A DNA stretch of 5,605 nt. It comes from Solobacterium sp. UBA636. GTDB lineage: Bacteria > Bacillota_I > Bacilli_A > Erysipelotrichales > Erysipelotrichaceae. Below, piece after piece: positions 1-5,243 of this stretch (its first letter is position 1; each line of letters opens with the position of its first letter). The stretch covers positions 1 to 5,605 of the forward strand of contig DBOW01000066.1 in the NCBI GenBank assembly GCA_002299675.1, in the 5' to 3' direction. The notes under the pieces were generated by a model that saw nothing but the letters and a program-made list of their open reading frames with translations, did no database searches and was not told where the DNA came from. The position numbers were made by a program, and so were the translations under genes.

Positions 1-22
1 CATAAAAAACAGCTTTCTTCAT
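1..22 (-). CDS. N-terminus of a divergent gene, product unknown (partial)
   Basis: On the minus strand an ATG at 22-20 opens a frame reading MKKAVFY before the window edge. It is preceded by an excellent ribosome binding site: AGAGGTGA (plus-strand 27-34), with about 5 nt between its GAGGTG core and the ATG. That match, the Lys-Lys start and a candidate promoter farther upstream (103-130, minus) argue for a real gene transcribed away from pyrH. Seven codons are too few to identify a family. In many Firmicutes rpsB and tsf lie immediately upstream of pyrH on the same strand; this gene faces the other way, so it is neither of those in the usual arrangement. The start call rests mostly on the SD. 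Confidence 0.55.
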
Positions 23-102
23 ACCTTCACCTCTTCAGGCTAAATATTTAAAAGTCTTTCAATGTATTAATTCTTATTAACGGTTCTTTTATTACATCTA
101 CT

Positions 103-130
103 AACATATCAGATAAAAAAATAAAGTCAA
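103..130 (-). promoter_or_regulatory. Candidate promoter for the divergent gene
   Basis: Read on the minus strand there is TTGACT (130-125, five of six matches to the -35 consensus), a 16-nt spacer, then TATGTT (108-103, four of six) preceded by TGA, which gives an extended -10. The predicted start near 96 leaves a leader of roughly 74 nt before the ATG at 22. The -35 and TGn are good and the -10 core is mediocre. This is inference from consensus matching only. Confidence 0.4.
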
Positions 131-181
131 ATACAATGGATATTCCTGTCGTACATTGCTTAGTAAAAATAGAGCTAAATG

Positions 182-190
182 TGGTATATT
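182..190 (+). promoter_or_regulatory. Candidate extended -10 promoter for the pyrH operon
   Basis: TGG followed by TATATT (185-190) forms an extended -10 element (TGn plus five of six matches). No convincing -35 lies at the right spacing; TTAGTA at 160-165 with a 19-nt spacer is the best weak candidate. The predicted transcription start near 197 leaves a leader of only about 15 nt, with the ribosome binding site at its very start. It also places the alternative in-frame ATG at 179 upstream of the transcript, which supports the pyrH start at 212. A promoter farther upstream cannot be excluded. Confidence 0.4.
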
Positions 191-195
191 AATAA

Positions 196-203
196 AAGGA
201 AGG
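196..203 (+). promoter_or_regulatory. Ribosome binding site that fixes the pyrH start
   Basis: AAGGAAGG lies 8 nt before the ATG at 212, within the normal SD window. The in-frame ATG at 179, which would add 11 residues, has no SD: the sequence before it is AAAATAGAGCTAA. The shorter product begins MYNTVLLKLSGEALG, which matches the usual UMP kinase N-terminus. Confidence 0.75.
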
Positions 204-211
204 TAGATAGT

Positions 212-910
212 ATGTATAATACAGTTTTATTAAAATTATCAGGTGAAGCTTTAGGGGATGAACATGGTCCCTATAATTTTGAAATGCTCGATGACCTGGC
301 AAAACAGATTAAAGCTCTGGTCAAGAAGGGTGTAAATGTAGGTATCGTCTGTGGTGGCGGTAATATCTGCCGTGGCCGTACTTTTGAAAAACTTGGTATG
401 GACCGCAAAAAGAGTGACTATGTTGGCATGTGCGCAACTGTTATGAATGCACAGGTTATGGGCGAGGCCCTAACAAATAATGGGGTTGATAATAAGGTTT
501 TTACCTGTTACCCTGTTAAAAATGTCATTGACTACGATCCAGTAAAAGCCAGAAAAGCCATCAAGAAAGGCACCGTCTGTATCTTTGGCGGCGGTATAGG
601 TAAACCTGGCTATTCAACTGATACTGCCTGTGCTCAAAGAGCGTATGACATTGAGGCAGATGTAATATTGTTTGCCAAAAATGGCTGTGATGGAGTATAT
701 GACAAGGATCCAAATGTCTATGAGGATGCGGTTAGATATGATGAAATATCTTATGATGATATAATTAAAAAAGATTTACAGGTTATTGATATTGCGGCAG
801 CCAAGATATGCAGAAAACACGGCATTAAGGGTCTTGTGTTTGATATGGCAGCTAAGGATGCAATCAAGAAATCTTGTAATAGAAAACCAAATGGTACATT
901 AATTAAATAG
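212..910 (+). CDS. pyrH: UMP kinase (uridylate kinase)
   Basis: Phosphorylates UMP to UDP with ATP in the cytoplasm, the step leading to UTP, CTP and UDP-sugars for the wall. In most bacteria the enzyme is a hexamer of the amino acid kinase fold, regulated by GTP and UTP. The 232-residue product is of usual length. Visible family motifs are LKLSGEALG (7-15), the glycine-rich CGGGNICRGR (47-56), DYVGMCATVMNA (69-80), a STDTA segment (135-139) and DGVYDKDPN (160-168). The 126-135 loop reads GGGIGKPGYS, where Bacillus-type enzymes have a GTGNPYFS-like sequence, so normally conserved Thr and Asn are Ile and Lys. The segment usually reading VMD.TA is VIDIAA (191-196). It is the first gene of the operon, 10 nt before frr. 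The start at 212 is chosen over 179 on SD placement and on homology. Family assignment is secure; the loop changes are unusual. Confidence 0.96.
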   Translation: MYNTVLLKLSGEALGDEHGPYNFEMLDDLAKQIKALVKKGVNVGIVCGGGNICRGRTFEKLGMDRKKSDYVGMCATVMNAQVMGEALTNNGVDNKVFTCYPVKNVIDYDPVKARKAIKKGTVCIFGGGIGKPGYSTDTACAQRAYDIEADVILFAKNGCDGVYDKDPNVYEDAVRYDEISYDDIIKKDLQVIDIAAAKICRKHGIKGLVFDMAAKDAIKKSCNRKPNGTLIK

Positions 911-920
911 GAGAAAAGAA

Positions 921-1460
921 ATGGATATTAAGTTAACTGAAGAAAAAATGAACAAATGTGTTAAATCATTAGAGCACAACCTGCAGAAAGTAAGAACTGG
1001 CCGTGCCAATCCAAATATGCTGGATGGTATTGAAGTAGATTATTATGGCTGTCCTACACCAATTAATCAGATTGCCTCTGTTTCTGTACAGGAAGGCAGA
1101 ACTTTATGTATCAAGCCATATGATTCATCATCTTTAAAGGATATTGAAAAAGCTATTAATAAGTCAGAACTTGGTCTTCCACCTCTGAATGATGGTACTG
1201 TTGTCAGAATTACTGTACCAGCTTTAACTGGCGAAACACGTAAAGGATTCTGTAAAGATATTTCCAAGATGGCCGAAGAAGCCAAGGTAGCTGTAAGAAA
1301 TGTCAGAAGAGAAGCTAATGATGAAATCAAGAAGGACAAGGCTCTTCCTGAAGATGAAGCTAAGGATCTGCAGGACAAGGTTCAGAAGCTGACTGACAAG
1401 ATTATTGAAAAGATTGAAACAGTTGCCAAAGACAAAGAAAAAGAAGTAATGTCTATCTAA
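921..1460 (+). CDS. frr: Ribosome recycling factor
   Basis: RRF works with EF-G to split the post-termination 70S complex so that subunits can be reused. At 179 residues it is slightly shorter than the usual ~185. Conserved stretches are KVRTGRANPNMLDGIEVDYYG (23-43), where the chain enters the insert domain, EGRTLCIKPYD (58-68) within that domain, the LGLPPLNDGTVVRITVPALT segment (84-103), and the Arg-rich VAVRNVRREANDEIKK helix (123-138) that contacts 23S rRNA in known structures. The C-terminus QKLTDKIIEKIE...KEKEVMSI is typical. The block usually reading LTEERRKEL is LTGETRKGF (102-110). AGGAG (909-913) overlaps the pyrH stop and lies 7 nt before the ATG, so frr has its own strong initiation site. 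pyrH-frr adjacency is one of the most conserved gene pairs in bacteria. Confidence 0.97.
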   Translation: MDIKLTEEKMNKCVKSLEHNLQKVRTGRANPNMLDGIEVDYYGCPTPINQIASVSVQEGRTLCIKPYDSSSLKDIEKAINKSELGLPPLNDGTVVRITVPALTGETRKGFCKDISKMAEEAKVAVRNVRREANDEIKKDKALPEDEAKDLQDKVQKLTDKIIEKIETVAKDKEKEVMSI

Positions 1461-1463
1461 AAT

Positions 1464-2159
1464 ATGAACAACTTAGAGCATATAGCCATCATTATGGATG
1501 GAAATGGCCGCTGGGCTAAGGAAAAAGGCCTGCCCAGAACGGCTGGACATAAGAAGGGTGTTGAAACAGTCCGTGAAATTGCGATATATGCTAACTCATT
1601 AGGTATAAAGTGTCTGACACTTTATGCCTTTTCAACTGAAAACTGGAAAAGACCGGAAAAAGAAGTTAACTACCTGATGTCTTTGCCAGCTTTCTTCTTT
1701 AAGTCATATATCAAAGAACTGATGGAAAACAATATCAGGGTAACCATGATTGGCGAATTTGACCGTATTCCATCTGAGGCAAAAAGTATCTTTAAAGCCG
1801 CTATTGAACAGACAAAAAACAATACTGGCATGATACTGAATTTTGCGATGAACTACGGGGGAAGAGATGAAATAGTTCATGCAGCAAAATTGTTTGCCCA
1901 GGACTATAAAGAAGGAAAGGTAAATGACCTGAATGAAGAAACATTCAAGAATTATCTGATGACAAAAAATCTGCCGGATGTAGATCTTTTGATACGTACA
2001 TCCAATGAATTGAGACTGTCCAACTTCCTTTTATATGAAGTAGCTTATTCAGAATTTGTCTTTATTGACAGATACTGGCCAGATTTTAACAGTAAAGATC
2101 TGGATTACTGTATTGAACAGTACAACAAGCGCAACAGACGCTTTGGAGATGCAAAATAA
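1464..2159 (+). CDS. uppS: Undecaprenyl diphosphate synthase (cis-isoprenyl transferase)
   Basis: Condenses isopentenyl diphosphate onto farnesyl diphosphate to make the C55 lipid carrier for peptidoglycan and teichoic acid synthesis. It acts at the cytoplasmic face of the membrane. The 231-residue product is short for the family (about 250-260 in E. coli and B. subtilis). Motifs: MDGNGRWA (11-18; Asp12 is the expected Mg/diphosphate-binding Asp), FSTENWKRP (56-64), LNFAMNYGGR (125-134), DLLIRTS (174-180) with Arg178 and Arg184 as diphosphate-binding arginines, and YSEF (195-198) with the second metal ligand Glu197. The normally strict RTSGEQRLSNFLLWQ-type block reads RTSNELRLSNFLLYE (178-192). 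The start is 3 nt after the frr stop and in the same frame as frr; no SD precedes it, so translation probably depends on ribosomes finishing frr. The function call is firm; chain length of the product is not determinable here. Confidence 0.95.
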   Translation: MNNLEHIAIIMDGNGRWAKEKGLPRTAGHKKGVETVREIAIYANSLGIKCLTLYAFSTENWKRPEKEVNYLMSLPAFFFKSYIKELMENNIRVTMIGEFDRIPSEAKSIFKAAIEQTKNNTGMILNFAMNYGGRDEIVHAAKLFAQDYKEGKVNDLNEETFKNYLMTKNLPDVDLLIRTSNELRLSNFLLYEVAYSEFVFIDRYWPDFNSKDLDYCIEQYNKRNRRFGDAK

Positions 2160-2163
2160 AAAT

Positions 2164-2925
2164 ATGAAAACCAGGATTATCAGTGGGGTTATTATTGGGG
2201 TTTTAGCGGTCGCCTTTATATATCTGGGTGGACCTTTATTTGCGGCTTTAATGGCATTTTTTGCGATATGGGGAACCTGGGAACTGTGTTCCACACGCAA
2301 CAGACCAATCAACTGGTTTGAATATGCCATAATGCTGAGTTTTATAATGCTGCTTAACTTAAAGCCTACCAAGGATATCGCTCTGATAGTAATGCTGCTG
2401 ATATTCTTATGCACACTGGCGGTCTTTGATGAAAGAGTAACATTTGAAGAAATCTGCGTTACTTTTCTGGAATCAAATATACTTGGCTTCGGTATCCGTT
2501 TTGCCTTGCTGATTGAAAATCTTAACAAGTGGATGTTTGGCTATATCGTTATCGCTGCCCTTGTAACCGATGTGTTCGCACTGGTGTCTGGAATGCTTTT
2601 TGGCAAGCACAAGCTTAATGAAAGAGTATCACCAAAAAAGACAGTAGAAGGAGCTATTGGCGGCTGGCTGTGCGGGGGAATCATTTCCTTTGTATATGCT
2701 TCATTCCTGAATTATTTTGGTCTTGGTCTTCCTTTGATAATTATTTCATCTATCGTTCTTCCGATAGTATCGCAGGTAGGTGATTTGACATTTTCTTTAA
2801 TAAAAAGAAATTTCCATGTCAAAGATTTTTCAAACCTGATACCGGGACACGGAGGTCTGCTGGACCGTTTTGATTCAGTACTGTTCACAATTTTAACTTT
2901 AGGAGCATTGATGATTTTTCTATGA
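2164..2925 (+). CDS. cdsA: Phosphatidate cytidylyltransferase (CDP-diglyceride synthase)
   Basis: Integral membrane enzyme converting phosphatidate and CTP to CDP-diacylglycerol, the precursor of phosphatidylglycerol, cardiolipin and related lipids. The 253-residue product is nearly all membrane-spanning, with hydrophobic runs around residues 5-36, 52-65, 72-88, 106-118, 126-146, 164-182, 186-204 and 238-253. The C-terminal family signature S-x-I-K-R-x4-K-D-x-S-x2-I-P-x-H-G-G-x2-D-R-F-D is complete at 211-237. It is preceded by the conserved Asp of QVGDLTFS (204-211) and by FGKHKL...SPKKTVEG (146-163). The start at 2164 gives MKTRIISGV, the usual family N-terminus, 4 nt after uppS. An alternative ATG at 2149 would overlap uppS by 11 nt and has GGAG directly abutting it, which is too close to act as its SD. 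For 2164 the same GGAG (2145-2148) is 15 nt away, longer than usual, so coupling to uppS is likely. It ends in TGA within ATGA, overlapping dxr. Confidence 0.94.
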   Translation: MKTRIISGVIIGVLAVAFIYLGGPLFAALMAFFAIWGTWELCSTRNRPINWFEYAIMLSFIMLLNLKPTKDIALIVMLLIFLCTLAVFDERVTFEEICVTFLESNILGFGIRFALLIENLNKWMFGYIVIAALVTDVFALVSGMLFGKHKLNERVSPKKTVEGAIGGWLCGGIISFVYASFLNYFGLGLPLIIISSIVLPIVSQVGDLTFSLIKRNFHVKDFSNLIPGHGGLLDRFDSVLFTILTLGALMIFL

Positions 2926-4076
2926 AAAGAATAATTTTATTAGGGGCCAGCGGCTCCATTGGCAAACAGAGCATAGATGTAATTAGAGAACATCCCAGTG
3001 AACTAAGTCTTGTAGGTGCTGGTGTTGGAAAAAATGTCAGCTATCTTGAGGAATTATTGGAAAGCTTTGATTTAAGATATGCCTACTCAATTGAAAGAAG
3101 GGAAGATCTGGAGAAGAAATATCCCTACACAAAATTCTTCTATGGTGAAGAAGGCTTATCTAAAATAGTAGAAGAAAAAGATTACGATCTTTTTGAAAAT
3201 GCCCTGGTTGGATTCAGCGGTTTTATTCCTACCATGCACGCCATCTATAACCATAAAGATATCGCCCTGGCCAACAAGGAAACCCTGGTTGCCGGGGGAG
3301 ATCTGGTCAATGCGGCACTTAAGGAATATGGCGTAAAACTCTATCCAATTGATTCAGAACATTCTGCCATTGCCCAATCCCTGATTGGCAACAATCCTGA
3401 TGATGTAAGAAGACTCATTCTGACTGCTTCAGGTGGTTCTTTCAGAAACTTAAGTCGAGATGAACTGGAGAATGTTACGCTGGAACAGGCGTTGAATCAT
3501 CCTAACTGGTCAATGGGAGCTAAAATTACCATTGATTCAGCAACCATGATGAACAAGGGTTTTGAAATAATGGAAGCACATCATCTGTTTAATATTCCTT
3601 ATGAAAAAATAGATGTACTCATTCATTATGAATCAATAATTCATTCCATGGTGGAATATAATGATGGTTCAATTATCAATCAGATTGGTGCACCTGATAT
3701 GAGACTTCCTATCAAGTATGCTCTTTTATATCCCAGACACCTGGCTGACAGTAATAATAACTATGTTGATCTGGCTAAAGTCGGCAGGCTTACTTTTAAA
3801 GAAGTTGACTATAAACGCTATCCTTTGGTTAAACTGGCCAAGGATATTGGCGGCTATGGCGGCAACTTTGGTGCCATACTGATAGGTGCCAATGATGAGG
3901 CGGTAGATCTTTTCCTGCATAAGCGTATACGTTTTATTGAGATTGAAAAATATATTATCAAGACTCTGCAGGAAGCTAAGTTTATTAAAAATCCATCCTA
4001 TGAAGATTTAATTAAATCTCATGAATGGGCTAAAAAACATGTAGATGATATCTGGGCTAATTCTTTAATGAATTAG
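2922..4076 (+). CDS. dxr: 1-deoxy-D-xylulose 5-phosphate reductoisomerase
   Basis: Rearranges and reduces DXP to 2-C-methyl-D-erythritol 4-phosphate with NADPH and a divalent metal. It is the committed step of the MEP isoprenoid route and the target of fosmidomycin. At 384 residues it has full family length. Features: the NADPH-binding glycine loop GASGSIG (8-14), ALANKETLVAGG (115-126), the metal ligands Asp144 and Glu146 in PIDSEHSAI with Glu215 in NKGFEIMEAHHLF, the LTASGGSFR segment (167-175), the active-site flap HPNWSMG (193-199), and GAPDMRLPIKYAL (257-269). The C-terminal segment reads NFGAILIGANDEAV (315-328), whereas most DXRs have a NAANEVAV-type sequence. Its ATG overlaps the cdsA stop as ATGA; AGGAG at 2901-2905 is 16 nt upstream, too far to be a normal SD, so translational coupling is likely. 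Its last codons and stop form one arm of a terminator-like hairpin. The cell therefore makes isoprenoids by the MEP route, at least in part, which supplies the co-transcribed uppS. Confidence 0.96.
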   Translation: MKRIILLGASGSIGKQSIDVIREHPSELSLVGAGVGKNVSYLEELLESFDLRYAYSIERREDLEKKYPYTKFFYGEEGLSKIVEEKDYDLFENALVGFSGFIPTMHAIYNHKDIALANKETLVAGGDLVNAALKEYGVKLYPIDSEHSAIAQSLIGNNPDDVRRLILTASGGSFRNLSRDELENVTLEQALNHPNWSMGAKITIDSATMMNKGFEIMEAHHLFNIPYEKIDVLIHYESIIHSMVEYNDGSIINQIGAPDMRLPIKYALLYPRHLADSNNNYVDLAKVGRLTFKEVDYKRYPLVKLAKDIGGYGGNFGAILIGANDEAVDLFLHKRIRFIEIEKYIIKTLQEAKFIKNPSYEDLIKSHEWAKKHVDDIWANSLMN

Positions 4077-4085
4077 TCTTTTTTT
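4054..4085 (+). terminator. Intrinsic terminator built into the dxr 3' end
   Basis: CTAATTC (4057-4063) and GAATTAG (4070-4076) are perfect reverse complements around a 6-nt loop (TTTAAT). They are followed at once by TCTTTTTTT (4077-4085). The 3' arm ends exactly with the dxr TAG. The stem can extend outward by a G-U, a G-C and a G-U pair (4056/4077, 4055/4078, 4054/4079), at some cost to the T-tract. The core stem is AT-rich (two of seven pairs G-C), so it may be leaky. Its position just before a separate promoter supports a transcript boundary here. Confidence 0.55.
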
Positions 4086-4116
4086 GAATGTGTGAAATTT
4101 TCTTATTTTTTTAATA

Positions 4117-4147
4117 TTAATAATATATAAATTAAATCTGATATAAT
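4117..4147 (+). promoter_or_regulatory. Extended -10 promoter of rseP, probably giving a leaderless mRNA
   Basis: TGA then TATAAT (4139-4147) is a perfect extended -10 in an 80-bp spacer with only about ten G or C bases. The -35 is weak: TTAATA at 4117-4122, four of six matches, 19-nt spacer. Only nine bases (TTTCTTTGT, 4148-4156) separate the hexamer from the rseP ATG at 4157. Transcription normally starts about 7 nt after the hexamer, near 4154-4155, so the mRNA would begin two or three bases before the start codon. No SD-like sequence lies in the spacer. Consensus matching only; not experimentally shown. Confidence 0.65.
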
Positions 4148-4156
4148 TTTCTTTGT

Positions 4157-5233
4157 ATGTTAAAAACAATTATTCTTTTTATTTTACTTTTATCGGTAAT
4201 TATTATTATTCATGAATTCGGGCATTTTATTGCCGCGAAGTTATTTAATGTTTATGTTCAGGAATTTTCTATTGGCATGGGGCCTAAATTATTTTCCAGA
4301 AAAGGAAAGGAGACCGAGTATTCTTTAAGAGCGCTGCCGATAGGTGGCTTTGTAGCCATGGCGGGTGACAGCTCTGATGAAAAAATTGAAACCCAGGTTG
4401 ATACCACCAATATTCCTAAGGAAAGATGCCTTGATTCGATACATCCGCTAAAGAGAATCATTATTATGGCAGCTGGTATCATAATGAATTTTGTGCTGGC
4501 TATCTTTCTTGTATCAATGATTTATCTGAGTTTTGGTCAGATATCTGCTGCACCAAAGCCAATTATTGATCAGGTAAATGAAGGCTATCCTGCCTATGAT
4601 GCCGGTTTAAAGGCTGGCGACTATATAACTCATATTGAGTTTGAAAACGGTTATGCCATAAGTCCTAATGATTTTGATGAGCTGACTACTTTTATGTCAA
4701 CCTATGATGGAAAGGGAGAAGTTACCTTTACTGTTAACCGTGATGGCGAAAATATTGAGCTGTCTTTAACTCCTGTATATGATGAAGAATCTCAAAGATA
4801 TCTGATTGGCATCATGACACCAGAAAGAGAAATAGTAAATATCAATTTCTTTAACTGTTTTAAATATGGCTTTAATTATCTTGTAAATGTAACCAAGATT
4901 ACTCTTGTAGCCCTGTTTGGAATATTCAGAGGCGTTGGTTTAGATAATCTAAGCGGTCCGATTGGTGTCTATCAGGCTACAAGCCAGGCGGTAGAAATGG
5001 GAGCTTTGACCTATATTAATTTAATGGCTGTTTTATCAGTAAATATTGGTTTAATGAATGCCCTGCCTTTACCTATACTTGATGGAGGCAGAATAGTAAT
5101 AGTACTTATTGAAACCATTATCAGACGTCCTATATCCAAAAAGGTTCAGGAAGCAATTATGTCAGCCAGTTCTATACTGTTATTTATACTGGTTATATTT
5201 GTAACTTTTAAAGATATTATTAAATTGTTTTAA
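4157..5233 (+). CDS. rseP: Site-2 zinc metalloprotease (RseP/RasP family, M50B)
   Basis: Intramembrane protease that cleaves transmembrane substrates such as anti-sigma factors already cut by a site-1 protease, and remnant signal peptides. Motifs: the zinc site HEFGH (19-23) inside the first membrane helix (about 4-28), RALPIGGFVAMAGD (58-71), a second helix at about 102-125, a single PDZ domain at about 135-215, SGPIG (266-270), and the second metal/catalytic motif LPLPILDGGR (303-312; Asp309 expected to be the third zinc ligand). A final hydrophobic segment runs 335-352. At 358 residues it is shorter than B. subtilis RasP (about 420) and E. coli RseP (450, two PDZ domains), but all catalytic parts are present. 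The start is fixed by the usual distance of about 18 residues to HExxH; no SD precedes it and a promoter lies just 9 nt upstream, so initiation is probably leaderless. In many Firmicutes this gene follows dxr and precedes proS/polC; here a small transporter-like gene follows. Confidence 0.94.
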   Translation: MLKTIILFILLLSVIIIIHEFGHFIAAKLFNVYVQEFSIGMGPKLFSRKGKETEYSLRALPIGGFVAMAGDSSDEKIETQVDTTNIPKERCLDSIHPLKRIIIMAAGIIMNFVLAIFLVSMIYLSFGQISAAPKPIIDQVNEGYPAYDAGLKAGDYITHIEFENGYAISPNDFDELTTFMSTYDGKGEVTFTVNRDGENIELSLTPVYDEESQRYLIGIMTPEREIVNINFFNCFKYGFNYLVNVTKITLVALFGIFRGVGLDNLSGPIGVYQATSQAVEMGALTYINLMAVLSVNIGLMNALPLPILDGGRIVIVLIETIIRRPISKKVQEAIMSASSILLFILVIFVTFKDIIKLF

Positions 5234-5237
5234 GGAG
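5232..5237 (+). promoter_or_regulatory. Ribosome binding site of the downstream membrane protein
   Basis: AAGGAG overlaps the last two bases of the rseP stop codon and lies 6 nt before the ATG at 5244. It is a canonical SD and contrasts with the SD-less start of rseP itself. It fixes the downstream start and suggests co-transcription with rseP. Confidence 0.75.
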
Positions 5238-5243
5238 AAAAAA

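Noticed and set aside
134..158. CAATG...CATTG inverted repeat in the divergent control region
   Set aside because: Five-base arms with a 15-nt loop are weak and carry no T-tract or known operator pattern.
160..178. Possible FapR-like palindrome (TTAG...CTAA) before pyrH
   Set aside because: Only four bases per arm match and the centre does not resemble the FapR box. In AT-rich DNA this is expected by chance, although lipid genes downstream made it tempting.
179..211. N-terminal extension of pyrH from the ATG at 179
   Set aside because: No SD precedes it, the added residues do not resemble UMP kinases, the predicted transcript begins after it, and the ATG at 212 has AAGGAAGG at ideal spacing.
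1067..1378. 103-codon minus-strand open frame inside frr
   Set aside because: It lies wholly within a highly conserved gene, has low-complexity Ser/Leu-rich composition and no recognisable domain; it is an antisense shadow.
2056..2163. Long 5' extension of cdsA overlapping the end of uppS
   Set aside because: The extra residues are an out-of-frame translation of uppS; the CdsA family starts at MKTRIISG.
2049..2528. 159-codon minus-strand open frame across uppS/cdsA
   Set aside because: It is antisense to two well-supported genes, its Ile/Ser-rich composition mirrors the hydrophobic cdsA sequence, and no family was recognised.
3726..3920. Minus-strand open frame inside dxr
   Set aside because: It is a shadow of the conserved dxr C-terminal coding region with no initiation signal.
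4258..4482. Minus-strand open frame inside rseP
   Set aside because: It is antisense to conserved RseP coding sequence, with no domain.
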